From contig JACPVC010000226.1 in assembly GCA_016191955.1 (NCBI GenBank), forward strand, positions 1-32,000: a stretch of 32,000 bases of DNA, written 5' to 3'. Positions 15,829-22,972 of this stretch are shown here, piece after piece (within the stretch, counting starts at the first letter, position 1; every line of letters begins with the position of its first letter). The stretch comes from Chloroflexota bacterium. Its GTDB lineage: Bacteria > Chloroflexota > Anaerolineae > Anaerolineales > Villigracilaceae. A model generated the notes under the pieces. It was not told the origin of the DNA, ran no database searches, and saw only the letters and a program-made list of their open reading frames with translations. The position numbers were made by a program, and so were the translations under genes.

Positions 15829-17319
15829 ATGAGATACCTACTCGGCATCGACCAGGGCACTACACAAACCACCGCAGTCATCGTAAATGAACTTGGCGAG
15901 ATGATCGAAAAACATTCGGCGCAGCTACCGGCTCGGTTCCCGCAGGCAGGCTGGGTCGAGCAGGAACCGAACGACATCGTCCGCACTGTCAAAGAAGCCT
16001 GTGCTCCCCTCCTTTCCAAATATGAAATATCCGCAGTCGGCTTCGACAACCAGGGCGAGACCTTTGTCATTTGGGATGCAGAAACGGGCGAAGCGGTGAC
16101 TCCCGCCATCGTCTGGCAGGATACGCGTGGGCAATCGGTTTGTGACGCGCTCGCCCTTCGACTCGCTCAGGACACCGCTTCAAACGTCGATTTGAACTGG
16201 TTGCGCCAAACGACCGGGTTGCTGCTCGACAGTTATTTCTCCGCCCCGAAACTCAAGTGGGTGTTCGAAAATAATCCTGAACTGCGTAAGAAAGCACACG
16301 AAGGCAAACTTAAATTCGGCACCACCGAAACATGGGTGATCTGGAAATTAAGCGGCGGCAAATTGCATGTCACTGATCCTTCCACTGCTTCACGCACGCT
16401 CCTGTTCGATATGAACAAATTCCAGTGGGATGAAAAACTATTGCAATTATTTGACGTGCCCATGAGCATGTTACCCGAAGTCAAACCATCCGCCGGTCAC
16501 ATCGGCGATATAGATTTTGTAGGGCAAGGCTCCGCCTTGCCTTTACACGCCCTATTGGTAGACCAGCAAGCCGCGCTCTTTGGTCAGGCTTGTTTCAAAG
16601 CCGGTGAAATGAAATGTTCGTTCGGCACGGGCAGTTTTCTGCTGATGAACATCGGTGATAAGCCAAAACTCTCGAACAACGGATTGCTCACCACCGTCGG
16701 TTGGAATTTCAACGGTCACACGGCGTATGCCTTCGATGGCGGGATCTTCGTCACCGGCTCGGCTGTGCAATGGCTGCGCGACAATCTCAAATTTATTCCC
16801 GACTCCGCTGCCAGCCACGATGCCGCCAATAATTCCAAAGATGCGGGTGTAGTGGTTGTTCCCGCTTTGCAAGGACTCGCCGCCCCGCACTGGCGCACCG
16901 ACGTCCAAGGCGCAATGTTCGGCTTGAACCGCAGCACCACATCCGACGACATCGTCCGCGCCACGCTGGATGGAATCGCATGCCGAGTTTACGAAGTAGT
17001 GACTGCCATGTCGCAGGATGCAGGCACGCCTCCTCCCCACCTCAAAGTGGATGGTGGTCCCGCAGGCAACACATACCTGATGCAAATGATCTCTGACCTG
17101 CTCAATCTTGAGGTTCGAGTGTCTGCTTCTGTGGAAGCGACCGCCATCGGCATCGCCAACCTTGCGGGTGTCTCTGCGCTTGGAACTTCGTTCGATCAAT
17201 TGGCAGGCAGTTGGAAAGCAGAGAAGGTTTATACTCCGAGTATGAAGGAAGACGAAAGAAGAAAGAAATTAGAAAAGTGGAACAAGGCGTTGGAAGCCGT
17301 GAAGAAGTTCCACGATTAA
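15829..17319 (+). CDS. FGGY-family carbohydrate kinase, close to glycerol kinase
   Basis: This 496-residue kinase has GGAGG six bases before its ATG. N-terminal ATP/metal motif LLGIDQGTTQTTAV, then GWVEQEPNDI (41-50), NQGET (74-78), AIVWQDTRG (93-101), VDQQAALFGQ with catalytic Asp245, KCSFGTGSFLLMN, and VDGGPAGNTYLMQ near the C-terminus. The pattern is nearest to glycerol kinase, but the glycerol-contact motif NQRET reads NQGET, so the Arg that binds glycerol hydroxyls is Gly76. The substrate may therefore be another polyol or ketose. Residues 231-239 are encoded by a small palindrome. The next gene is a GlpA-like flavoprotein, as in glpK-linked operons of other bacteria. Confidence 0.88.
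   Translation: MRYLLGIDQGTTQTTAVIVNELGEMIEKHSAQLPARFPQAGWVEQEPNDIVRTVKEACAPLLSKYEISAVGFDNQGETFVIWDAETGEAVTPAIVWQDTRGQSVCDALALRLAQDTASNVDLNWLRQTTGLLLDSYFSAPKLKWVFENNPELRKKAHEGKLKFGTTETWVIWKLSGGKLHVTDPSTASRTLLFDMNKFQWDEKLLQLFDVPMSMLPEVKPSAGHIGDIDFVGQGSALPLHALLVDQQAALFGQACFKAGEMKCSFGTGSFLLMNIGDKPKLSNNGLLTTVGWNFNGHTAYAFDGGIFVTGSAVQWLRDNLKFIPDSAASHDAANNSKDAGVVVVPALQGLAAPHWRTDVQGAMFGLNRSTTSDDIVRATLDGIACRVYEVVTAMSQDAGTPPPHLKVDGGPAGNTYLMQMISDLLNLEVRVSASVEATAIGIANLAGVSALGTSFDQLAGSWKAEKVYTPSMKEDERRKKLEKWNKALEAVKKFHD
16519..16545. repeat. palindrome inside the FGGY kinase gene
   Basis: ggcaaggc (16523-16530) and gccttgcc (16534-16541) form an 8-bp stem with a three-base loop, and the pairing continues imperfectly outward (gta...tac). 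It encodes VGQGSALPL in frame (residues 231-239). The protein length here looks normal for the family, so it may be a replacement rather than an insertion, or chance. Confidence 0.45.
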
Positions 17320-17432
17320 TGTCATTGCGAGGGCGCTTTTGTTCTTTACCGAAGCAATCTCCTGGAACATTAGGATTGCTCACCGCACTGCGGCGCATGT
17401 GTCGTCGGGCTAACGCCCTCCTTGCAATGACA
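17320..17432. repeat. diverged full copy of the 'gtcattgcgagg' palindromic repeat
   Basis: tgtcattgc (17320-17328) pairs with gcaatgaca (17424-17432); gagggcg pairs with cgccctc, and cgaagcaatct is present at 17350-17360. It fills the entire gap between the FGGY kinase stop and the flavoprotein start, and its last base is the A of the first ATG. Confidence 0.8.
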
Positions 17433-19870
17433 TGGAAAAAATTATGACAACAACCTACGACATCACCATCATCGGCGCCGGGGCGGTAGGATGCGCAATC
17501 GCAAGAGAACTTTCACGCTATCAACTCAAAATTGCTTTGGTAGAAGCCAACTCCGATGTGGGCATGGGCACGTCCAAAGCCAGCACTGCCATTTGGCACA
17601 CTGGTTATGACGCAAAACCCAGCTCTCTTGAAGCGAAACTTCTTCGGCGCAGTTATGCGTTGATGAAAGATTACATGCCGGAAGCGAACATTGCCCATGA
17701 AGTATTAGGCGGGCTGTTGATCGCATGGAATCAAGAGCAGTTTGACACATTGCCAAAGTTACTAAAACAAGCACATGGCAATGGTGAGATGGATGTGCGC
17801 ATCATTTCAGCAGAAGAGATCTATCAACGCGAGCCGCATATCAACAAAGGCGCATTGGGCGGGCTGTTCGTCCCCGGCGAAGGGATTCTCTGCACATTTT
17901 CCGTTCCGCTGGCAATGGCGTATCAAGCCGTGGAGAATGGGGTGGAGTTGTTTTTGAATTTTCGGGTAAGTGAAATTCGACGACAGACCGCGGACGATGG
18001 ACAACGGACGATATGGTCTATCGTCAATGCTCAATCGTCCGTCATCAATTCTCGCTACGTCATCAACGCTGCGGGCTTATTCTCAGATGAGATCAATGCC
18101 TATTTTGGAAAAACCAGCTTTACGGTCACACCGAGGCGCGGGCAGTTGATCGTCTACGACAAGCTGGCGCGTCCACTGGTCAATCATGTGCTGTTGCCTG
18201 TGCCAACGTCCATCACAAAGGGTGTGCTCATTAGCCCAACGGTGTATGGAAATATTTTGCTGGGTCCCACTGCCGAGGATTTGGATGATAAATCTGCAAC
18301 GGAGACGACGGAAGGCGGCTTGAAGTTTTTGCTCGAAAAAGGCAAACAAATCCTGCCACAGTTATTAGATGAAGAAGTAACGGCAACGTACTCCGGCTTG
18401 CGAGCGGCGACGGAACACAGCGATTATCAAATCGAGATGGATGCGGCGCTTCGTTATTTGTGTTTGGGCGGAATCCGCTCGACAGGCATTTCTGGCGCGA
18501 TGGGCATTGCCGAGTATGGCGTGGAGTTATTGCAAGGCGCGGGTTTGAGTTTGAATATGAAGGATGATTTCAAAACCGTGAGGCTTCCAACCATTGGGCA
18601 GGCTTTTACACGTCCGCACCAGGATGCAAAACTGATTGCGGCGAACCCAGCCTACGCAGAGATGATCTGTCACTGTGAGCGCGTCTCCCGCGGCGAGTTG
18701 CTGGATGCGATGAATGCGCCGATCCCTGCTAATAGTATCGATGCCCTACGGAGAAGGACTCGCGCTTCGCAGGGACGTTGTCAGGGATTCAATTGCCATG
18801 CAGCATTAGTTTCGTCATTGCGAGGAGCGGTTGTTGCGACGAAGCAATCTCCCGCATTGCTTGCAGTACCGCGAGATGAATCTCGCGGTGTGCGCGACAT
18901 AAATGTCGCGGTACTCGTTGTCGGCGGTGGACCGGCGGGGCTTTCGGCAGCCATTGAATTGAAGAAGCAGGGTATAAAAAATATATGGGTGGTAGATCGC
19001 GAATCAGAAGCGGGTGGAATGCCGCGCTTTTGTCATCATACCGGCTTCGGGCGCGAGGATTTGTGGCGCATGTGGTCGGGACCGAAGTACGCAAAGTATT
19101 ACCGAGATTTGGCAGAAAAGATGGATGTGGACGTAAAGACATCCACGACGATCTTGGGATGGAATAAATTAGCCACAGAGAGCACAGAGAAAAATCTTGA
19201 ATTTACTTCTCCAAGTGGGCTGGGTGTGGTGAGCGCTCAGGCGGTGTTGTTGGCAACCGGTGTGAGGGAACGTCCGCGTTCTGCAAGGTTGATTCCAGGG
19301 AAACGCCCGCAAGGAATTTATACGACGGGGTCGTTGCAGAGATTTATTTACCAGGAGCATCTGCCCATTGGCAAACGCGCAGTCATCGTCGGTGCGGAGT
19401 TGGTGAGTCTCTCGGCGTTGATGACGCTCATGGGCGCGAAGGTCGACTGCGCGATGATGGTCACGGAAGAAACGAAGCATCAGATCGAGTTCCCGTATGT
19501 GGTGATGAAATGGGCGCTGGCAGACATCATCTTCCGCACACCCATCCTAACAAATACGCGAGTATCAAATATCTTCGGGCAAAAGCGAGTGGAGGGCATC
19601 GAACTCACTCACAAAGACGGGAGCAAACAACTCGTGGAATGTGACTCGGTCATCTTCACTGGCAATTGGATTCCCGAACATGAACTGGCGCACATGGGCG
19701 GGTTGGAAATCAATCCCGTCACCAGCGGACCCGTAATCGATAAAAATTTCCAGTCCACGGTCGACGGCGTTTTTGTAGCGGGTAATCTTCTGCGTGGCGT
19801 AGAGACGGCGGATCACTGCGCAATGGAAGGCAAGTGGGCAGCACAGGCGATCAGAAAGTTTTTGAAATAA
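17432..19870 (+). CDS. fused GlpA-like FAD dehydrogenase, [2Fe-2S] domain and second NAD(P)/FAD oxidoreductase
   Basis: This 812-residue protein joins two flavoproteins. Residues 9-400 form a GlpA/COG0579-like FAD dehydrogenase (YDITIIGAGAVGCAIA; VINAAGLFSDE; GGIRSTGISGAMGIAEY). A BFD-type [2Fe-2S] domain follows, with Cys413, Cys415, Cys450 and Cys455. Residues 491-812 are a pyridine-nucleotide/FAD oxidoreductase (AVLVVGGGPAGLSAAIEL; LATGVRERPRSARLIPG; GVFVAGNLLRGVE). In other bacteria these are usually two adjacent genes, often next to glpK and a DUF1667 gene; no DUF1667 gene is seen here. The join (residues 461-495) is made of two palindromic repeat elements, and two more repeat-derived segments lie at about 185-205 and 580-589. 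It likely oxidises a polyol phosphate or hydroxy-acid. The ATG at 17432 lacks a good ribosome site; ATG 17444 (MTTTYDITI) is an equally possible start. Confidence 0.88.
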   Translation: MEKIMTTTYDITIIGAGAVGCAIARELSRYQLKIALVEANSDVGMGTSKASTAIWHTGYDAKPSSLEAKLLRRSYALMKDYMPEANIAHEVLGGLLIAWNQEQFDTLPKLLKQAHGNGEMDVRIISAEEIYQREPHINKGALGGLFVPGEGILCTFSVPLAMAYQAVENGVELFLNFRVSEIRRQTADDGQRTIWSIVNAQSSVINSRYVINAAGLFSDEINAYFGKTSFTVTPRRGQLIVYDKLARPLVNHVLLPVPTSITKGVLISPTVYGNILLGPTAEDLDDKSATETTEGGLKFLLEKGKQILPQLLDEEVTATYSGLRAATEHSDYQIEMDAALRYLCLGGIRSTGISGAMGIAEYGVELLQGAGLSLNMKDDFKTVRLPTIGQAFTRPHQDAKLIAANPAYAEMICHCERVSRGELLDAMNAPIPANSIDALRRRTRASQGRCQGFNCHAALVSSLRGAVVATKQSPALLAVPRDESRGVRDINVAVLVVGGGPAGLSAAIELKKQGIKNIWVVDRESEAGGMPRFCHHTGFGREDLWRMWSGPKYAKYYRDLAEKMDVDVKTSTTILGWNKLATESTEKNLEFTSPSGLGVVSAQAVLLATGVRERPRSARLIPGKRPQGIYTTGSLQRFIYQEHLPIGKRAVIVGAELVSLSALMTLMGAKVDCAMMVTEETKHQIEFPYVVMKWALADIIFRTPILTNTRVSNIFGQKRVEGIELTHKDGSKQLVECDSVIFTGNWIPEHELAHMGGLEINPVTSGPVIDKNFQSTVDGVFVAGNLLRGVETADHCAMEGKWAAQAIRKFLK
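17986..18046. repeat. in-frame 'ggacgatgg...tggtctatcgtc' repeat inside the GlpA-like gene
   Basis: Imperfect arms (gaccgcggacgatggacaac from 17986; tcaatgctcaatcgtccgtc ending 18043, extending to 18046) flank tggtctatcgtc, which is identical to 7267-7278 in an intergenic repeat. It encodes residues 185-205 (from QTADDGQRT to SSVI) without a stop. Confidence 0.7.
18813..18850. repeat. in-frame half copy of the 'cgtcattgcgagg' repeat inside the GlpA-like gene
   Basis: cgtcattgcgaggag and cgaagcaatct are both present, matching the left half of the complete intergenic element at 13100-13196. It encodes SSLRGAVVATKQS at the domain junction, directly after the [2Fe-2S] domain. Confidence 0.85.
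18866..18914. repeat. in-frame 'gtaccgcgaga...tcgcggtac' double-hairpin repeat inside the GlpA-like gene
   Basis: Outer arms gtaccgcga and tcgcggtac enclose two hairpins, gcgaga/tctcgc (18871-18886) and gcgacat/atgtcgc (18894-18909). The intergenic copy at 24943-24990 is nearly the same length and ends identically (cgacataaatgtcgcggtac). The right arm encodes NVAVL, the start of the Rossmann strand of the second oxidoreductase. Confidence 0.85.
19171..19195. repeat. short in-frame 'ccacagagagcacagag' repeat fragment
   Basis: The sequence gccacagagagcacagagaa matches the unit (cacagag) of the large intergenic inverted repeat at 29985-30053. It encodes ATESTEKN (about residues 581-588), an apparent extra segment before the TSPSGL strand. 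Confidence 0.5.
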
Positions 19871-19880
19871 CATTTCACCT

Positions 19881-19911
19881 GCTCTCTTGGGGGCTTAGCC
19901 CCCAAGAGAGC
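19881..19911. repeat. 14-bp perfect hairpin after the flavoprotein gene
   Basis: gctctcttgggggc (19881-19894) pairs perfectly with gcccccaagagagc (19898-19911), loop tta. No T-run follows. A related element with core ggctaagcc lies at 27339-27367, so this is probably a repeat family that may also end transcription. Confidence 0.7.
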
Positions 19912-19925
19912 ACTGGCAGGTATAA

Positions 19926-20450
19926 ATGGCAGACGAATTACTGGATGTAGTCAACGATGAAGATATGGTGATCGCACAGGCAATGCGCTCAGTTGTCCAT
20001 GAGCAGGGGTTACAGCACCGCGGAGTGCATGTCTTTCTATTTAATGAAGAGGGCGAGATACTCATCCAAAAACGCAACGCAGACCGCGTCCACTCGCCGT
20101 CGCTGTTGGATTGCTCGGTATCGGAGCACGTCCGGGCGGGGGAAAGTTATCTCGAAGCGGCAATGCGCGGCTTGAAAGAGGAATTGAGTGTGAGGGGAAT
20201 CGAGGTCAAGCCGTTGGGGAAAATCCAAATGGAATACGGACCGAACGATAATGAGATCAGCCTTGTTTATGCAGGCAAGGTGGATCCGCAGCAAGTACAG
20301 TTCGACCCGGAGGAAATCTCCGAAATCAAATTCATGAGCCTGGATGAAATTCGAGTAGGGATTGTGCATGAAAAGGGGATATATTGTGGCTGGTTTGTCG
20401 AGTTGATGAACTGGTATTTCGGGCAAGCTACGCGGTTGAAAGTGCTGTAA
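19926..20450 (+). CDS. Nudix hydrolase of the YfcD/isopentenyl-diphosphate-isomerase-like group
   Basis: This 174-residue protein starts MADELLDVVNDEDMVIAQAM. It matches the COG1443-type Nudix proteins: HRGVHVFLFNEEGEILIQKR (residues 31-50) and a Nudix box around residues 66-89 (HVRAGESYLEAAMRGLKEEL). The box deviates from GX5EX7REUXEEXGU: the REU glutamate is Gly82, and the leading Gly is Ser/Glu. Glu85 and Glu86 are kept. The family hydrolyses nucleoside or other diphosphates, or isomerises isopentenyl diphosphate; the substrate is unknown. No clear ribosome site is seen; AGG occurs nine bases upstream of the ATG. Link to the upstream catabolic genes is uncertain because a strong hairpin separates them. 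Confidence 0.82.
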   Translation: MADELLDVVNDEDMVIAQAMRSVVHEQGLQHRGVHVFLFNEEGEILIQKRNADRVHSPSLLDCSVSEHVRAGESYLEAAMRGLKEELSVRGIEVKPLGKIQMEYGPNDNEISLVYAGKVDPQQVQFDPEEISEIKFMSLDEIRVGIVHEKGIYCGWFVELMNWYFGQATRLKVL

Positions 20451-20490
20451 ATTTATGGTGGAGTCCGGTTCACCGGGCTTTGTAAAAATA

Positions 20491-20512
20491 GCGCGGGGGT
20501 TAATCCTCGCGC
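20491..20512. repeat. GC-rich palindrome upstream of the bactofilin-like gene
   Basis: gcgcgggggtt and aatcctcgcgc pair with two mismatches and no loop. The 190-base gap from 20451 to 20642 shows no gene; the first part may end the Nudix transcript. Confidence 0.4.
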
Positions 20513-20642
20513 GGGGATGCGGCGAAGAAAATGTAAATGGATAGATCCAGCCCCAAGTCAAGAAAGAGGCGGGTTCGCATCCACAACCTTTGCAGGCATC
20601 GCGCGTATATTCACTTTAGGAAGTTTTCTCAAAGGAGTATTC

Positions 20643-21965
20643 ATGAAAACCATTCAAAGATTTTTGGCAGTTTTTATCCTTGCCGCCATGCTTACGTTGA
20701 CGATTGCCACTCCCGCTCTGGCATTCGACGGGCGCTCGGGCGATACGATCGTGATCGAAGCCGATGAGGTGGTCAATGACGATCTATATGTAACCGCAAA
20801 CGAATTCACGCTGGAGGGAACCGTCAAAGGTGATCTCGTTGTATTTGGTGAATATATTTTCATCAACGGAACCGTGGAAGGTGACCTGATCGCAGCGGGA
20901 AATACCGTTGTAATTGAAGGCACGGTGAAAGATGATGCGCGCATCGCTGGCGCGGCGCTTCAACTTGGGGATGAGGCTGTCATCGGCGGCGACCTGATCT
21001 CTGCGGGTGCAAGCCTCGAAGCGAAGGATGGCAGCACGGTCGATAACGATGTCGTCTTCGCCGGAGCACAGGGCTTGTTGGCTGGCTCAGTCGGGCGCAA
21101 CCTCACAGTCGGCGCGGGCGCACTGGAATTGCGCGGCGAGGTCAGCGGAGATGTGCATGCAGAAGTCGGGGATGCACAGGAAGGCAGTCCTTCTCCATCT
21201 ATGTATATGGGTGATGTGAAGGTCTCCATTCCGAACGTCAAGCCAGGGCTGACGGTAACTGACAGCGCAAAGATAAACGGTGATTTCACCTACACTCAGT
21301 CAAAGGATATCAAGATTCCATCCGGCGCTGTGGATGGAAAAGTAACTCGCAACGAACCGGTCGTAGATCACACGACTGTTCCGGCTCCACCTACTGCCAG
21401 TGAAATCGCCGCAACCTGGATTTTTGACCTGTTTCGCACCATTGCAACGCTTGCTGTCTTTGGGTTATTGCTCGTCTGGCTTGCGCCTGCATTCTTGAAG
21501 GGACTCGGTGAAAAACTTCAGTCTCAGCCTGTTCCCAGTTTCGGATGGGGTATCGTTGCCTACGTCGCTTTCTTCTTCGCGATCTTGCTGATCGTGGTTG
21601 TGATATTCGTCGGCGGCATTCTTTTCGGCGTCGTCTCGCTTGGCGGTGTAACAGCCACCATCGTCTGGGTTGGCATCCTTGCCATCTTCGCCATGATCGT
21701 TGGGTTCGTGCTGTTCACCGGTTTTGGCGCGCAGATCCTCATGGCATGGCTCGGTGGTAAATGGATACTCAGCCGTTTCAACCCGGCGCTGGCGGAACAC
21801 AAAGTCTGGCCCCTGCTCCTCGGTGTTGTGATCGTGGGGCTGCTGATCAAGCTGCCTTTGGTCGGCTGGCTGATCGGCTTCCTCATCATGTTCTTCGGGT
21901 TGGGCGCGCTCTGGCTCTGGGGGCGAGACCGAATGAGCAAACCGGTCCCCGTTATTTCGCAGTAA
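20643..21965 (+). CDS. secreted bactofilin-like beta-helix protein with C-terminal membrane helices
   Basis: This 440-residue protein starts at ATG 20643 with AAAGGAG upstream; an in-frame extension further upstream is rejected. Residues 1-28 form a signal peptide (MKTIQRFLAVFILAAML...ATPALA). Residues about 30-240 are short repeating units such as VKGDLVVFGEYIFINGTVEGDL and GGDLISAG, the beta-solenoid pattern of polymer-forming cytoskeletal (bactofilin-like) proteins. A Pro-rich stretch follows, then five or six hydrophobic helices from about residue 259 to the end. The solenoid would face outside and be anchored in the cytoplasmic membrane. Its role may be cell-envelope organisation; no specific function is known to me. 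A strong terminator follows. Confidence 0.85.
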   Translation: MKTIQRFLAVFILAAMLTLTIATPALAFDGRSGDTIVIEADEVVNDDLYVTANEFTLEGTVKGDLVVFGEYIFINGTVEGDLIAAGNTVVIEGTVKDDARIAGAALQLGDEAVIGGDLISAGASLEAKDGSTVDNDVVFAGAQGLLAGSVGRNLTVGAGALELRGEVSGDVHAEVGDAQEGSPSPSMYMGDVKVSIPNVKPGLTVTDSAKINGDFTYTQSKDIKIPSGAVDGKVTRNEPVVDHTTVPAPPTASEIAATWIFDLFRTIATLAVFGLLLVWLAPAFLKGLGEKLQSQPVPSFGWGIVAYVAFFFAILLIVVVIFVGGILFGVVSLGGVTATIVWVGILAIFAMIVGFVLFTGFGAQILMAWLGGKWILSRFNPALAEHKVWPLLLGVVIVGLLIKLPLVGWLIGFLIMFFGLGALWLWGRDRMSKPVPVISQ

Positions 21966-21987
21966 ACATTCCAGCCATATAAAGTTC

Positions 21988-22018
21988 AAAGCCGACAGGT
22001 TTCACCTGTCGGCTTTTT
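21988..22018 (+). terminator. Rho-independent terminator
   Basis: aaagccgacaggt pairs with acctgtcggcttt around loop ttc, followed by T5. It ends the bactofilin-like gene. It lies between converging genes, so it may also serve the minus-strand lipoprotein. Confidence 0.92.
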
Positions 22019-22097
22019 GCAAGATGAACGAAAAACCTTGTTGTAATCTGCACTCAAGCAGATCGACAAAATTCCTCGCGTATCCAACGCACTAAAA

Positions 22098-22784
22098 TTA
22101 CGGGCATTCTTTGTAGTACATCACCAATTTTTCAAGCTTCTCGGTTCGACCAACAACGCCACCGCCTTTGTTGACGCCGACAAATTGGAATTCGATCACA
22201 GCCTGGTCTAATGAGCGCCAATCGGGGGAGAGATCAACACCTTCAACCGTCTTGAAGAAATTCCCACTCCCATCAGTATCGAGGTTTCCAAGCGGATACC
22301 AATCGGAATAACGGAAGTAGCTCGGGACCTCCACCATGCGATAATACATTTCTGCGCGGGTCACATCTGGGTGAAGGGCCTTCAAAGTGATCTCGACCTC
22401 GCGTGGGTAACAATTCAACGTGAGCCGGTCGCTTGAGATGGTGATATCCGAAAATATGCCTTTGGCAAGGATGTTATCCACATGAACAGGGGTCAAGTCT
22501 GAAGTGCTGGCTGAGGAGGAACTACCCGAGGTTGGGGGAACAGCCGTGGGAGGCGCTGTCGTAGGAGCGACAGCAGTAGGGGACGCTTCTGGCGCCGCTG
22601 TATTAGTCGGTCCCTGGGTAGGAAGCGAGATCGAAGTAGGTGGAGCCGGTTGGGTGGCTTGCGCGGTTGCAACAACCACCACGGTTTGCACGATCGGCGT
22701 TGGCTGTTCCTGCTGAGCAGCAGGCTGAACCAGTCCGCATGCTGTCAGAAGAAGGGCAAGGGTTAGGGTGAGTGCTTTTTTCAT
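22098..22784 (-). CDS. lipoprotein with Thr/Pro-rich linker, function unknown
   Basis: This 228-residue protein has a lipoprotein signal peptide with lipobox LTAC (Cys16) and an AAGGAG ribosome site. Residues about 25-95 form a low-complexity Pro/Thr/Ala/Ser linker (for example TAAPEASPTAVAPTT), followed by a globular domain of about 130 residues with two Cys (LNCYPREVEITLKA and YYKECP) that could pair. It should be anchored on the outer face of the cytoplasmic membrane. I do not recognise the globular domain; the strand-rich pattern VTRAEMYYRMVEVPSYF suggests an immunoglobulin-like fold. It faces the bactofilin-like gene across the terminator. Confidence 0.82.
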   Translation of the reverse strand: MKKALTLTLALLLTACGLVQPAAQQEQPTPIVQTVVVVATAQATQPAPPTSISLPTQGPTNTAAPEASPTAVAPTTAPPTAVPPTSGSSSSASTSDLTPVHVDNILAKGIFSDITISSDRLTLNCYPREVEITLKALHPDVTRAEMYYRMVEVPSYFRYSDWYPLGNLDTDGSGNFFKTVEGVDLSPDWRSLDQAVIEFQFVGVNKGGGVVGRTEKLEKLVMYYKECP

Positions 22785-22960
22785 ATCAACTCCTTAGTAT
22801 ATTTATTTCATTCTATGCCCAAGCCTATTTTCCCTCGTTGACCCCTTGGGGCTATTTTATGCAGGGTTTCCTTTTCAATTCTGTAAAGAAAATTTAAGAG
22901 AACTACGGGCTACCAACATTCAGCAAGCGTCCTCACTCCAACCGGACATTTCGTATCAGG

Positions 22961-22966
22961 TATAAT
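22961..22966 (+). promoter_or_regulatory. -10 box of the radical SAM gene (leaderless)
   Basis: A perfect TATAAT ends six bases before the ATG at 22973, so transcription would start at or next to the start codon. No convincing -35 and no ribosome site are seen. The 188-base gap 22785-22972 holds no gene. Confidence 0.65.
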
Positions 22967-22972
22967 CGCGGT

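Noticed and set aside
17246..17275. Repeat-derived segment near the FGGY kinase C-terminus (gacgaaagaagaaag)
   Set aside because: There is no second arm, and the encoded charged helix is normal for the end of FGGY kinases.
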